64,000 nucleotides of DNA from Rhizocola hellebori (GCF_016862955.1 NZ_BONY01000016.1:1-64000), one strand, 5' to 3'. Positions 10,386 through 18,131 are shown, counted from the stretch's first letter. Notes: generated by a model from the sequence alone, not told the origin. Translations and numbers: made by a program.

Positions 10386-10718
10386 CTAGTCGATCGCAGA
10401 TATCCACAAGACGCCTGGGCGGGCGACGGTGAGCTTGTCACGCAGAAAGGCCCATCGGCGCGCGGCCGGATCACCCTGGCGCACCACGCTGGGCCGCCCG
10501 GGCGACAGCTGTTCGGAGGGCACCCGAAGGACGAGCGCCAGCCAGCCGATCCAGGCCTGAGCGGGCTGGCGCTGCCCACGCTCCCAGCGGCTGATCTCGT
10601 TGCGGGTCAAGCTGGACGTGCCAGTGGCAGTGCATAGCAGGTGGGCGAGCTGTTGCTGGCTCAGGCCGCGTCTGCGGCGAAGCTGGGCAAGGCGAGGGCC
10701 GAAGGTCGATGATGACAT
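10386..10718 (-). CDS. XRE-family helix-turn-helix protein
   Basis: Small (110 aa) probable transcription regulator. The N-terminal half is a Cro/CI-type HTH: RLAQLRRRRGLSQQQLAHLL, then SLTRNEISRWERGQRQPA, which is the recognition helix region. The C-terminal half has Trp-containing segments (WIGWLALVL, RRWAFLRDKL) of unknown role. AAGGA lies seven bases before ATG 10718. It ends 42 bases before idsA on the same strand and is divergent from metF; a target in either is possible but not shown. Confidence 0.82.
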   Translation of the reverse strand: MSSSTFGPRLAQLRRRRGLSQQQLAHLLCTATGTSSLTRNEISRWERGQRQPAQAWIGWLALVLRVPSEQLSPGRPSVVRQGDPAARRWAFLRDKLTVARPGVLWISAID

Positions 10719-10835
10719 GACAATCCTTTGCTCGTCGGTCGATCATCGGCGCTGACCCCAGGACGCCGAGTAGTTTCTATCCCACCGGTATGACGATCCG
10801 CGCGGTTGCCCGCCTCCGGCCTATAAAGTCAAGGA

Positions 10836-11753
10836 GTGACAGCTCGCGCCCCCTCGACTATGCCCGGACCCAGACCTCGGATCAGCGACCTGCTGAAAGC
10901 CGGCGATCCGACGTTCTCCTTCGAGTTTTTCCCGCCCAAGACGGCCGAGGGGGAGCGGCAGCTGTGGCAAGCGATTCGTGAGCTTGAACCGCTCCGCCCG
11001 GACTTCGTGTCGATCACCTACGGCGCCGGCGGCAGCACCCGCGACACGACGGTGTCGGTGACCGAACGCATCGCGGCCGATACCACGCTATTGCCGATGG
11101 CCCACCTCACCGCGGTGAACCACTCGATCGCCGAGCTGCGCCACGTCATCGGGCGTTACTCCGACGCGGGAATCCGCAACATGCTGCTGGTGCGGGGCGA
11201 CCCTCCGGGAGACCCGCAGGGCGAATGGATCCGCCACCCGCAGGGCGTCAGCCATGCCGACGAGCTGGTGTCGCTCGTCAAAGCGAGCGGTGACTACTGC
11301 GTGGCGGTGGCGGCGTTTCCCGAAAAGCACCCTCGTTCGCCCGACTTCGAGTCAGAGGTCCGCTACTTCGTGCAGAAATGCCGCGCCGGAGCCGACTTCG
11401 CCATCACGCAGTTCTTCTTCAACTGGGAAGACTGGGCCCGCCTGCGCGACGCGGCCAGCGCCCAGGGCTGCCAGGTGCCGATCATCCCGGGGGTGATGCC
11501 GGTGACGAACGTGAGCCAGATCGAGCGGATGGCCCAGCTCTCCGGGGCGGTCTTTCCGGCCAAGCTCGCCGAGCGCCTGCGCGCGGTGGCCGACGACCCG
11601 GTGGCGGTGCGCGCGATCGGCGTCGAGGTGGCCACCGAATTCGGTGCCCGGCTGCTCGCCGAGGGTGCGCCCGGCCTGCACTTCATCACGCTCAACAGAT
11701 CGACCGCTACCCGCGAGGTCTGGCAGCAGTTGAGAGTAGGTGCGAGCGTCTAG
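10836..11753 (+). CDS. metF: 5,10-methylenetetrahydrofolate reductase
   Basis: Reduces methylene-THF to methyl-THF for methionine synthesis. The 305 aa TIM barrel has the N-terminal [10 protein letters not shown] block with the conserved Glu, [12 protein letters not shown], the LLVRGDPP block near the flavin/folate site, and [11 protein letters not shown] 10836 sits six bases after TAAAGT (overlapping TATAAA), so a leaderless start is likely; AAGGA directly before GTG could also serve weakly as a Shine-Dalgarno. In Mycobacterium the syntenic gene is Rv2172c. The downstream gene starts 17 bases on and is probably co-transcribed. Confidence 0.93.
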   Translation: MTARAPSTMPGPRPRISDLLKAGDPTFSFEFFPPKTAEGERQLWQAIRELEPLRPDFVSITYGAGGSTRDTTVSVTERIAADTTLLPMAHLTAVNHSIAELRHVIGRYSDAGIRNMLLVRGDPPGDPQGEWIRHPQGVSHADELVSLVKASGDYCVAVAAFPEKHPRSPDFESEVRYFVQKCRAGADFAITQFFFNWEDWARLRDAASAQGCQVPIIPGVMPVTNVSQIERMAQLSGAVFPAKLAERLRAVADDPVAVRAIGVEVATEFGARLLAEGAPGLHFITLNRSTATREVWQQLRVGASV

Positions 11754-11769
11754 CAGCGGGTCGTCCGCG

Positions 11770-12435
11770 ATGACCTGGAATGAGTTCGTCGCGGGCTGGG
11801 CCGGCGCGTACGGCGGCTACGACCTTCGCTATGCCGCGGCGCCCCGGCGTCGGCTGCTCGCCGCCGCCTACCGGGTCAGCGGCCTGCTCGCCCGGTTCGG
11901 AGTAAGGCCCGCATCGATGATGGTGCTATCGGCGGTCTTCGCGGCGGCGGTGCCGGTGATCGCGCTGCGGGGTGGCGCGTGGCCGTTGACCGCGGCCGCG
12001 ATGCTGGTGGCGGGCCTGATCGCGGACACCATCGGGTCCGGCCTGAGCGTCGTCACCGGCGGGATAACCAGACTCAGTGGCTTCTATCAGTCGCTGGTCG
12101 AGCGGTTCTCAGAGTTCTGCTGGCTGATGGCCTTGGCTTTGCTGGGTACCAAGGACTGGCTGATCTTTTCGGTAGCCGCCATCGTCTGGGCACACGAATA
12201 CGTCAAGGCGAGGGTGGGCGCCGCGGCGTTGCGGCCCACGGCAACCACGACTGTCGGCGATCGCCCCACCCGGGTCTGGTCCGTGCTGGTAGCTCTCGTG
12301 CTCGCGGCCGCGGCGGCCCAATGGGGGCAGGATCTCGCGGCCGCGGCGGTGACTCTGGTGGTGCTGAGCTGGCTGACGCTGGCCCTGGTCGGGCTGGGTC
12401 AGCTCTTCGGCATCATCAGGAAGGTGCTGGCATAG
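11770..12435 (+). CDS. CDP-alcohol phosphotransferase-like membrane protein with a degenerate active site
   Basis: A 221 aa multi-helix protein aligned by eye to the CDP-alcohol phosphatidyltransferase fold. The family motif D-x2-D-G-x2-A-R-x8-G-x3-D-x3-D maps onto residues 86-111 (IADTIGSGLSVV, TRLSGFYQSLVER). Only the first Asp (D86) survives. The other positions read G89, S90, S93, V94, S103, Q107 and E111, so metal binding and catalysis as known are unlikely. ATG 11770 is used; the earlier frame start inside metF is rejected. It follows metF closely. Either a pseudo-enzyme or a relative with a new role; function unknown. Confidence 0.65.
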   Translation: MTWNEFVAGWAGAYGGYDLRYAAAPRRRLLAAAYRVSGLLARFGVRPASMMVLSAVFAAAVPVIALRGGAWPLTAAAMLVAGLIADTIGSGLSVVTGGITRLSGFYQSLVERFSEFCWLMALALLGTKDWLIFSVAAIVWAHEYVKARVGAAALRPTATTTVGDRPTRVWSVLVALVLAAAAAQWGQDLAAAAVTLVVLSWLTLALVGLGQLFGIIRKVLA

Positions 12436-12967
12436 GCAGGTCGCGGCCCAGCACGGCAAACGGCCGCGGGTCGCCCGGAAACATCAGCTGGCGCACCACA
12501 TCGACGAAACCCGTCCGCCGGTAGAGGCGCCACGCCCGGGACGCGCCCTCATCGGCCACCTCGGGTGTGGAGAGCAAAGCGGTGCGTTCCGCGGTCATCG
12601 AGACCAGGCTGCGCAGCTGCGCCTCGCCCCGCCCGTGCCCCTGGGCGGACGGCCGCACGTGCATTTCGACGATTTCGAAACACGACGAGAGCCAGCGCCG
12701 CCGGCCTTCCTCGGCGAGCGCACCCCGCACGTGGTCATGCCACCACTGCCCGGGACCGCCGCGGTAGCCGTAGCCGAATCCGGCCAGCTCACCGGCATCG
12801 GTCATGGTCGCCACGGCGTAGAAGCCGGAGCGTTTCAGATGGGTGTTGATGTAGCCACGCCGCACCTCGAGTGCCTGCTTGTCATAGGACATCGCCTCGC
12901 CGAAGACCGCGAGCACCTCGTCCATTCGTCTGGCCAGGTCTTGTGCGGTCCACGAGACCAGTCTCAT
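12416..12967 (-). CDS. GNAT-family N-acetyltransferase
   Basis: Probable acetyl-CoA dependent acyltransferase, substrate unknown. The 183 aa protein has the GNAT core: AGFGYGYRGGPGQWW in the middle, then beta4 plus the pyrophosphate loop VEMHVRPSAQGHGRGEAQLRSL (motif A: Q-x2-G-x-G type, residues about 115-136, only its parts EMHVRP and QGHGRG are key), and a C-terminal YRRTGFVDVVRQLMF. Mycobacterial Rv2170 is a GNAT protein in the same neighbourhood. The start codon overlaps the YbaK stop by four bases, so it is the last gene of an EamA-YbaK-GNAT operon. It converges on the CDP-alcohol-like gene with a 20-base overlap. Confidence 0.85.
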   Translation of the reverse strand: MRLVSWTAQDLARRMDEVLAVFGEAMSYDKQALEVRRGYINTHLKRSGFYAVATMTDAGELAGFGYGYRGGPGQWWHDHVRGALAEEGRRRWLSSCFEIVEMHVRPSAQGHGRGEAQLRSLVSMTAERTALLSTPEVADEGASRAWRLYRRTGFVDVVRQLMFPGDPRPFAVLGRDLPMPAPS

Positions 12968-13452
12968 GCGACATCGACCTCGTCGGCGTCCGTGATGCGC
13001 AGCAGCTCGCGATAGGTGATGGGGAAGACCGCTTGTGGCACACCACCAGCGGCCCAGATCACGTCGTACTGGCCCAGCGTCCGGTCCAGCAACGTGCGCA
13101 CAGGACGCGGATGTCCAAGCGGCGCAACGCCTCCGATCGGCTGGCCGGTGTGCTCACGGACAAACTCGGGGGTGGCTCGCTTGAGCTTTTCCACGCCCAG
13201 ATCGGCGGCCACCTTCGCGGTGTCCACTCGATGGGCGCCCGAGGTCAGCACGAGCAACGGCTCCCCGGAGACATCGAAGATCAGCGAGTTGGCGATCTGG
13301 CCTACCTCGACGCCGAGCGCCTGCGCTGCCGCTGCGGCCGTGTGCACGCCTTCGTCAAGAAGCAGGATCTGGCTGCTGGAGCCCGTCGCCTCAAGTCTTT
13401 GCTGGACTGCTATGACGTTGGGGTGCAAGGACGGTGTCTTCGATGGGAGCAT
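12964..13452 (-). CDS. YbaK/EbsC-family aminoacyl-tRNA deacylase-like protein
   Basis: Family members hydrolyse mischarged aminoacyl-tRNAs in trans. The 162 aa domain shows GVEVGQIANSLIFDV, LVLTSGAHRVDTAKVA, IGGVAPLGHP and a C-terminal FPITYRELLRIT. The lysine usual in the 'AKSL' position is Asn here (IANSL), as in some actinobacterial relatives, so activity is uncertain. The start is unclear: ATG 13452 (LPSKTPSLHPNV) overlaps the upstream EamA gene by 62 bases, ATG 13461 and 13479 overlap more, and TTG 13428 less. The GNAT start overlaps its stop. Confidence 0.85.
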   Translation of the reverse strand: MLPSKTPSLHPNVIAVQQRLEATGSSSQILLLDEGVHTAAAAAQALGVEVGQIANSLIFDVSGEPLLVLTSGAHRVDTAKVAADLGVEKLKRATPEFVREHTGQPIGGVAPLGHPRPVRTLLDRTLGQYDVIWAAGGVPQAVFPITYRELLRITDADEVDVA

Positions 13453-14383
13453 GCGACTCATTGTGCCGGACGCCGACACGCGCCGTCTCGGCTAATCCGA
13501 CGCCTGCCAGCAGCACGACGCCGCCCACCAGCTGGGTGGCGGTGAGGCTCTCGCCCAGTGCGATCCAGGCCACAGCGGATCCGAGCACCGGCTCAAGCAT
13601 GGCGATCATGCCCACGCTGGTGGGCGGGAGATGGCGCAACGAGGCTGCGATCAGCGCATAGGAACAGACGCTGCCGCCGATGATCAGGTAGATGCACAGC
13701 AGCCAGATTGGCGTGCCACCCGCGGTCGTCCCGGCCAGGGAGCTCCAGTCCGGCAGCCGGCCACCGGCCCCGCGGGTGAGCAGACCCGCCAGGGCGGCCA
13801 CGCCGAAACCCCATGCGGTAACGGAGATGGCGTCGCGGTTGGCCACCTGCCGCTCGCCGAGCAGGAAGTAGAGGGCGAAAAGCAGCGCGCAGAGCAGAGC
13901 GGCGGCCACGCCCAGCGCGTCGAGTTTCAGGGCACCGCCGACGTCGGCGACGATGGCCAGGCCGGCGAGGCTCAACCCGAACCCGATCCACAAGCGCGGG
14001 CGAACCTGCTGGCGCCGCCCGAAACGCGCCCACAGCGCGACGAAAAGGGGCGCGGTGTATTGCAGCAGCAGGGCTATTCCGACCGGCAGCCGGCTGAGGC
14101 CCACGAAATAGAGCATCGGGACGACGAAGTAACCGATCACGCCGAAGGCGAGCAGAAGCGGCAGCTCGCGCACGGTGACGCGGAACCTGGTCGGGCCGGG
14201 TCGCAGGATCACCCCGGCGATGAGCAGCGCGAGACAGCTTCCGGCAGCGCGGAAGGTGGTCAGGTCGCGGGCTTGGATGCCCGCCTGCAGGATCACCTTG
14301 GAAACGCTGCCGTTGATGGCGAACAGCAGGGCCGCAACAGCGACCATGGACACGCCCAGGGCCGGGCGAGGACGGAACGGCAC
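13391..14383 (-). CDS. EamA/RhaT-type drug/metabolite (DMT) transporter
   Basis: Ten predicted membrane helices in two EamA repeats (about residues 12-145 and 155-300). Typical blocks include LFAINGSVSKVIL near the N-terminus, GLSRLPVGIALLLQYTAPLF closing the first repeat, and LPPTSVGMIAMLEPVLGSAV in the second. Probably exports amino acids or other small metabolites; the substrate is not evident. GTG 14383 follows TAGCCT by six bases (leaderless layout). The last ~20 residues overlap the YbaK gene on the same strand. Confidence 0.88.
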   Translation of the reverse strand: MPFRPRPALGVSMVAVAALLFAINGSVSKVILQAGIQARDLTTFRAAGSCLALLIAGVILRPGPTRFRVTVRELPLLLAFGVIGYFVVPMLYFVGLSRLPVGIALLLQYTAPLFVALWARFGRRQQVRPRLWIGFGLSLAGLAIVADVGGALKLDALGVAAALLCALLFALYFLLGERQVANRDAISVTAWGFGVAALAGLLTRGAGGRLPDWSSLAGTTAGGTPIWLLCIYLIIGGSVCSYALIAASLRHLPPTSVGMIAMLEPVLGSAVAWIALGESLTATQLVGGVVLLAGVGLAETARVGVRHNESHAPIEDTVLAPQRHSSPAKT

Positions 14384-14403
14384 GGGCCCAGGCTACAGCC
14401 CGG

Positions 14404-14661
14404 TTATGAGTCAGCCCGCACTCGCTCCTTACCTGGCAACGCCAGGTGGATCAGGCCCGCGACCGAGACGATCGCCCAAACCCCCTCCAGCAGCAGGAAG
14501 CCCCACTGTGCCCCGATGGCCGCGTCGACCGCGAGGACGGCCGAGCCGATCGCGTTGACGGTGAGATACCTCGCCGACTTGGGGTTGAGCCGCCCCAGCT
14601 GGACGAGCAGGAAGCCGGACAGGATCAGCAGGGATCCAGCGATCTGGATGAGGTGAGTCAT
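14404..14661 (-). CDS. Small membrane protein, CBU_0592-like family
   Basis: An 85 aa protein with three hydrophobic helices: IAGSLLILSGFLLVQLG, then YLTVNAIGSAVLAVDAAIG, then FLLLEGVWAIVSVAGLIH. The 'Q-LGRL', 'Y-x3-N' and 'QWGFLLLEGVWA' features match small membrane proteins named CBU_0592-like in databases; function unknown. GGGAG lies five bases before ATG 14661. The two SOS boxes lie 117-157 bases upstream, reading outward, so LexA control of this gene cannot be excluded. Confidence 0.7.
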   Translation of the reverse strand: MTHLIQIAGSLLILSGFLLVQLGRLNPKSARYLTVNAIGSAVLAVDAAIGAQWGFLLLEGVWAIVSVAGLIHLALPGKERVRADS

Positions 14662-14777
14662 GGTCGCTCCCGTTCAGAGCGCCGTCGTCAAGCCGGGTAC
14701 GGCGCGCCTCGTCCGGGAGCTGGTCAGGTGACCTGTCGGGTTTCGATGGTACCCGAAGCCTTGACCGAGGCAGACTT

Positions 14778-14793
14778 TCGAACTAATGTTCTA
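14778..14793. promoter_or_regulatory. SOS (LexA) box 1
   Basis: TCGAACTAATGTTCTA matches 14 of 16 positions of the actinobacterial LexA consensus TCGAACRNRYGTTCGA. It is followed nine bases later by a second, better box. Seen directly; function inferred. Confidence 0.6.
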
Positions 14794-14802
14794 GGCAGTT
14801 CT

Positions 14803-14818
14803 TCGGACAGGTGTTCGA
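14803..14818. promoter_or_regulatory. SOS (LexA) box 2
   Basis: TCGGACAGGTGTTCGA matches 15 of 16 positions of TCGAACRNRYGTTCGA (one G for A). Two boxes at a 25-base centre-to-centre spacing in an otherwise non-coding region make a chance match unlikely. The nearest downstream gene on the plus strand is the HEPN protein at 15066. Confidence 0.72.
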
Positions 14819-14907
14819 TCTTCGGGTGATCGCGCTCCTTACGGAGAGCCCACAATTTCACAGGTCTCCGGGGGGAGAGCGATTCGCGGCGCAACACCCT
14901 CGGTGCG

Positions 14908-15066
14908 GTGCTCGCGACACCGCATTCCGACCGCAGAAGTTTCGCGGCTTTCTGGCGGTCACCTGACGGGAACGTCACTCGCTGCCCACCGACCCCCGGG
15001 CAGCGGGTGACGAACCCGGCCGGCCGCCAATGCGGCCAGCCCATCGACGTTGAGGAGCGTGTCTGA
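14908..15066 (+). CDS. Possible small ORF upstream of the HEPN gene
   Basis: GTG 14908 opens a 52 aa frame (ending GQPIDVEERV) whose TGA shares its last base with the HEPN ATG (TGATG), a layout used for translational coupling. The third-position GC is not clearly above background and the product is Arg-rich, so it may be a chance frame in the leader. It lies between the SOS boxes and the HEPN gene. Confidence 0.25.
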   Translation: MLATPHSDRRSFAAFWRSPDGNVTRCPPTPGQRVTNPAGRQCGQPIDVEERV

Positions 15067-15470
15067 TGAGCGCTGCGGTTCTGATCCCTACCAACGCGTT
15101 GCCGCACAGAACCCCGTTGGAGCTGATAGTTCTGGCCCGGCGCGGGATAAACGAGGCTCGCGGCACCCAAGCCCACGCACAGAGTTACGCCACCGCTCAC
15201 CTTGCGGCCCTTCGGGCGGCCGCGGCGGTCCTTGCGGTGCGCGCCCGGCCCGCCCCGATCAACAACCGCCGCCGCATTACCAGCGTCTGGGTGCTCCTGA
15301 CGATGGTGGCTCCCGAGTTCGGGGAGTGGGCGGCCTACTTCTCCGCCGGCGCGGCGAAGCGATCCGCCGCCGAGTCCGGCATCGCCGTGGTCACGGCGGC
15401 AGAAGCCGACAGCCTGATCCTTCGCGCGGCCCGGTTCGTTGACATCGTGCAGCGGACTCTGGATCTCTAA
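15066..15470 (+). CDS. SAV_6107-type HEPN-domain protein
   Basis: A 134 aa all-helical protein recognised by the pattern of the SAV_6107-like HEPN family: a basic first helix (LELIVLARRGINEAR), the segment YATAHLAALRAAAAVLAVRARP, then SVWVLLTMVAPEFGEWAAYFSAGAAKR, whose parts are diagnostic, and a terminal helix DSLILRAARFVDIVQRTL. Many HEPN proteins are RNases or act with nucleotidyltransferases, but the classic R-x4-6-H motif is not obvious here, so catalysis is unproven. GAGGAG precedes ATG 15066. Two LexA boxes about 250 bases upstream suggest DNA-damage control. Confidence 0.8.
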   Translation: MSAAVLIPTNALPHRTPLELIVLARRGINEARGTQAHAQSYATAHLAALRAAAAVLAVRARPAPINNRRRITSVWVLLTMVAPEFGEWAAYFSAGAAKRSAAESGIAVVTAAEADSLILRAARFVDIVQRTLDL

Positions 15471-15489
15471 AAGCTTTGAGCACCAACCA

Positions 15490-16170
15490 TTACGAGCCGC
15501 AGGAAGCCGGCAGTGGGGCGGCCTGCGGCTCCACTTTGAGCGCCGGCTCTTCCAGCCGCGGTTTCACTGTCTGATGTGGACGAATGGTCAGCATCGGGAG
15601 GAAGAACTGAGCCAGCGGCCCGATGGCCAGCGCATAGGCGACGGTGCCGATGCCCACCTTTCCGCCGAGCAGCGCGCCGATCGCCACCACCGTGATCTCC
15701 AGAACCGTGCGCCAGCCGCGCAGCGACCAGCTGCGCGCGGCTAGTCCGGTCATGAGACCGTCGCGCGGGCCGGGCCCCAAATTGGCTCCGATGTAAAGGC
15801 CACTTGCGATGCCGCAGAGCAGGATGCCGGCGGTCATGAAAAGCCAGCGCATCGCCAGGTGTGACGGGTGTGGCAAGACTGTGTTGACCAGGTCCACGAC
15901 CAGCCCCAGGACCACGATGTTGGCCACGGTGCCGATGCCTGGGCGCTGGCGCAGCGGGATCCAGCAGAGCAGCACGGTGGCTCCGGCCAGAATCAGTACG
16001 GTTCCGACGCTGAGGCCGGTGTGCAGGGCGATTCCCTGGTGCAGAACATCCCACGGCTGGTTGCCCAGACTGGCCTTCAACATCAACGTGATGCTGACGC
16101 CGTAAGCGACCAGCCCAGCCAGGAGTTGGGTCAGCCTCAACGGCAGGCGCTCGGTGATTGGCATCGGCAT
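15490..16170 (-). CDS. yczE: YczE/YyaS/YitT-family membrane protein
   Basis: A 226 aa integral membrane protein with five or six helices. Family marks are SLGNQPWDVLHQGIA (the 'G.pWDvl..Gl' motif), GANLGPGPRDGLMTGLA (the 'GpGpRDglm' motif) and GGKVGIGTVAYALAIGPLAQFFLP. The start is taken at MPMPITERLPLRL (16170). Function is unknown, but it is divergent from a MocR-type regulator, an association described for YczR-YczE pairs, which suggests control by that regulator. The C-terminal ~30 residues are hydrophilic. Confidence 0.85.
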   Translation of the reverse strand: MPMPITERLPLRLTQLLAGLVAYGVSITLMLKASLGNQPWDVLHQGIALHTGLSVGTVLILAGATVLLCWIPLRQRPGIGTVANIVVLGLVVDLVNTVLPHPSHLAMRWLFMTAGILLCGIASGLYIGANLGPGPRDGLMTGLAARSWSLRGWRTVLEITVVAIGALLGGKVGIGTVAYALAIGPLAQFFLPMLTIRPHQTVKPRLEEPALKVEPQAAPLPASCGS

Positions 16171-16207
16171 TGGCTTGTTTCTTGCGGTCACGTCTGCCAG
16201 TCTGGAG

Positions 16208-16237
16208 GCCAATTGGGGAGCTCTGAAAGAGCCAATT
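16208..16237. promoter_or_regulatory. Direct repeat GCCAATT, candidate MocR-type operator
   Basis: GCCAATT occurs at 16208-16214 and again at 16231-16237, a 23-base spacing (about two helical turns), in the 97-base gap between yczE and its divergent regulator. MocR-family regulators often bind direct repeats. The first copy is also part of the palindrome CCAATTGG. Confidence 0.5.
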
Positions 16238-16267
16238 CGCACGAGGTGGACCTGTGGAGGCGGCGGC

Positions 16268-17722
16268 ATGACCGTGACGGTTCGTGGCACGCAGCTGGCT
16301 CGGCTGCTCGGGCGCTGGCATGCCCTTCCCGCTCGGCGCCGGCTGCCTGACTACGTCGCGCTTGCCTCCGCCATCCGCGGGCTGCTCGCCGACGGCCGGC
16401 TCCCGCTGGGGGTGCGCCTGCCCGCCGAGCGAGATCTCGCCGATGCGCTGTCCGTGTCGCGCACCACCGTTTCAGCCGCCTACCGCGAGCTTCGCGAGTC
16501 GGGTCACCTGACGAGCCGGCGTGGTGCTGGAAGCTGGACCACTCTGCCCAACGGCCATCGGGTGGCCGGATCCGGGCTGTGGATGGCCGAGGATGACCTC
16601 GATCTGATCGATCTGAGCTGTGCCGCGCTCGGCGCGCCGCAGGAGATGATGAGCGCCGCCACGGCCGCGCTGGCCGATCTGCCGCGCTATCTCGGCGGCG
16701 CCGGCTACCACCCCACCGGCATCGGTGAGCTGAGAGCCGCGGTCGCCGACCAGTACACCGCCCGTGGCCTGCCCACGAGCCCCGAACAGATCATGATCAC
16801 TAACGGTGTCCTGCACGCTCTGGACTTGGTTTTGCGTCTCCTGGTACCGGTAGGGGCCCCCGTCCTCGTCGAGTCGCCGACCTATCCCAACGCCCTGGCC
16901 GCTCTGGCCGGAAGGCGGGCCCGCGTCTCCACCCACGGCCTGGACGAAACCGGTTGGGACGCAGACCTTTTGCTCGGCTCGCTGCGGCAGACCCGTCCTC
17001 GGCTGGCCTACCTGATCCCCGAGTTCCAGAACCCGACCGGGCATCTGATGCCAGCCCCGCTGCGCGAACAGCTTGTCGCCACGGCCCAGCGCGCCGGGAC
17101 GGATCTGGTCATCGACGAGTCCTTTGTGGACCTCCCGCTCGACGGCCAGCCGATGCCGCCCGCGGTGGCCAGCTTCGACCGGCACGGCCGGGTGCTCACC
17201 ATCGGCGGTATGAGCAAGCCGTTTTGGGGTGGCCTGCGCATCGGCTGGGTAAGGGCGTCCGCCCCCACGGTGCAGCGCCTGGCCGCGGCCCGCGTCGGTG
17301 TCGACACCGCCGGTCCGGTGCTCGATCAGCTGGTCGGTGTCCATCTGCTTGCCATGGCCGACAAGGTGATTGCCGATCGGCGCAAGCAGCTCGCCAACGC
17401 CCGCGACGCGCTGCTCGCCGCGGCTGCCGAACATCTGCCGGCTTGGCGGATAACCCGGCCTTCCGGCGGCGTGACCCTCTGGGCCGAGCTGGATGGCCCG
17501 GTCTCCAGCGCCCTGGCCCGCGCCGTCGAGTCGATGGGTGTCCGGGTGGCCCCCGGCCCCCGGTTCGGTGTCGACGGGACACTGGAACGCTTCCTGCGCT
17601 TGCCTTTCACCCAGCCGATCCCCGAACTCATCGACGGCGTGCGCCGCATCGCCGCCGCCCGCTACGACCTCGATCGCACCGGCTCCCGTCCACAATGGAG
17701 CGAGCCCGAACTCATCGCCTGA
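16268..17722 (+). CDS. MocR/PdxR-type regulator (GntR HTH fused to class I aminotransferase fold)
   Basis: PLP-dependent transcription factor of 484 aa. Residues about 20-95 form the GntR winged helix (LPDYVALASAIRGLLADGRL, LPAERDLADALSVSRTTVSAAY). The rest is an aminotransferase-like domain with YHPTGIGELRAAVADQYTARGL, TNGVLHALDLVLRLL, PEFQNPTGHLMP and the PLP-lysine segment TIGGMSKPFWGGLRIGWVR. The open frame starts at 16154, but that overlaps yczE; ATG 16268 behind GGAGGCGG fits. The divergent partner yczE and the GCCAATT repeats between them suggest local control and autoregulation. Confidence 0.92.
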   Translation: MTVTVRGTQLARLLGRWHALPARRRLPDYVALASAIRGLLADGRLPLGVRLPAERDLADALSVSRTTVSAAYRELRESGHLTSRRGAGSWTTLPNGHRVAGSGLWMAEDDLDLIDLSCAALGAPQEMMSAATAALADLPRYLGGAGYHPTGIGELRAAVADQYTARGLPTSPEQIMITNGVLHALDLVLRLLVPVGAPVLVESPTYPNALAALAGRRARVSTHGLDETGWDADLLLGSLRQTRPRLAYLIPEFQNPTGHLMPAPLREQLVATAQRAGTDLVIDESFVDLPLDGQPMPPAVASFDRHGRVLTIGGMSKPFWGGLRIGWVRASAPTVQRLAAARVGVDTAGPVLDQLVGVHLLAMADKVIADRRKQLANARDALLAAAAEHLPAWRITRPSGGVTLWAELDGPVSSALARAVESMGVRVAPGPRFGVDGTLERFLRLPFTQPIPELIDGVRRIAAARYDLDRTGSRPQWSEPELIA

Positions 17723-17739
17723 GCACTACTATCTGGCAT

Positions 17740-18129
17740 ATGGTTTCCCGCATCGGCGAGATATGCATCGACTGCCGTGACCCGGAAGCGTCTGCGGCAT
17801 TCTGGTGCGCAGCATTGGGGTACAGGGTCTTCGAGCGCGACCACACCGGCGTCGCCATCGCCGGTGACCCGTCAGCGCCGACGATCCTGCTGCTGGCCAC
17901 CGATGACGTGAAGAAGGCCAAGACGCCACTGCATTTCGACCTGTGCCCAACCGATTCCGACCAGGCGGCCGAGGTTGAGCGCCTGATCGCGCTGGGAGCC
18001 TCGCGTGTGGACATCGGGCAGGGCGACCAGAAGTGGGTGGTGCTGGCCGATCCGTCCGGCATCGAGTTCTGCGTGATGCGCAGGCAGATCCCGCCCGAGC
18101 CGGAGCCGTTCCACCACCTCGAGCCGTGA
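17740..18129 (+). CDS. VOC-family (glyoxalase-like) protein
   Basis: A 129 aa single-module member of the vicinal-oxygen-chelate fold (glyoxalase/bleomycin-resistance superfamily). It has ICIDCRDPEASAAFWCAALG at the start, then TPLHFDLCPTDSDQAAEV with a metal-type His, and WVVLADPSGIEFCVM with a Glu at the end. This matches the 'glyoxalase-like' actinobacterial subgroup of unknown substrate. ATG 17740 lies exactly seven bases after TACTAT, indicating a leaderless start independent of the regulator gene that ends at 17722. Confidence 0.88.
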   Translation: MVSRIGEICIDCRDPEASAAFWCAALGYRVFERDHTGVAIAGDPSAPTILLLATDDVKKAKTPLHFDLCPTDSDQAAEVERLIALGASRVDIGQGDQKWVVLADPSGIEFCVMRRQIPPEPEPFHHLEP

Positions 18130-18131
18130 GG

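Larger units (their letters stand above)
14662..14907. other. Non-coding region carrying the SOS boxes
   Basis: About 250 bases between the small membrane protein gene and the possible leader ORF. It holds the two LexA boxes and no credible gene; a 158 aa minus-strand frame over 14724-15200 is rejected as noise. No clean -10 box is obvious, so the direction of the SOS-controlled promoter is not settled. Confidence 0.5.

Noticed and set aside
10719-10835. Riboswitch upstream of metF (SAM or cobalamin type)
   Set aside because: Only about 115 bases, no conserved box or junction seen, and the transcript is probably leaderless.
14724-15200. A 158 aa minus-strand open frame across the SOS boxes
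   Set aside because: It overlaps the HEPN gene, has no ribosome site and no protein-like composition.
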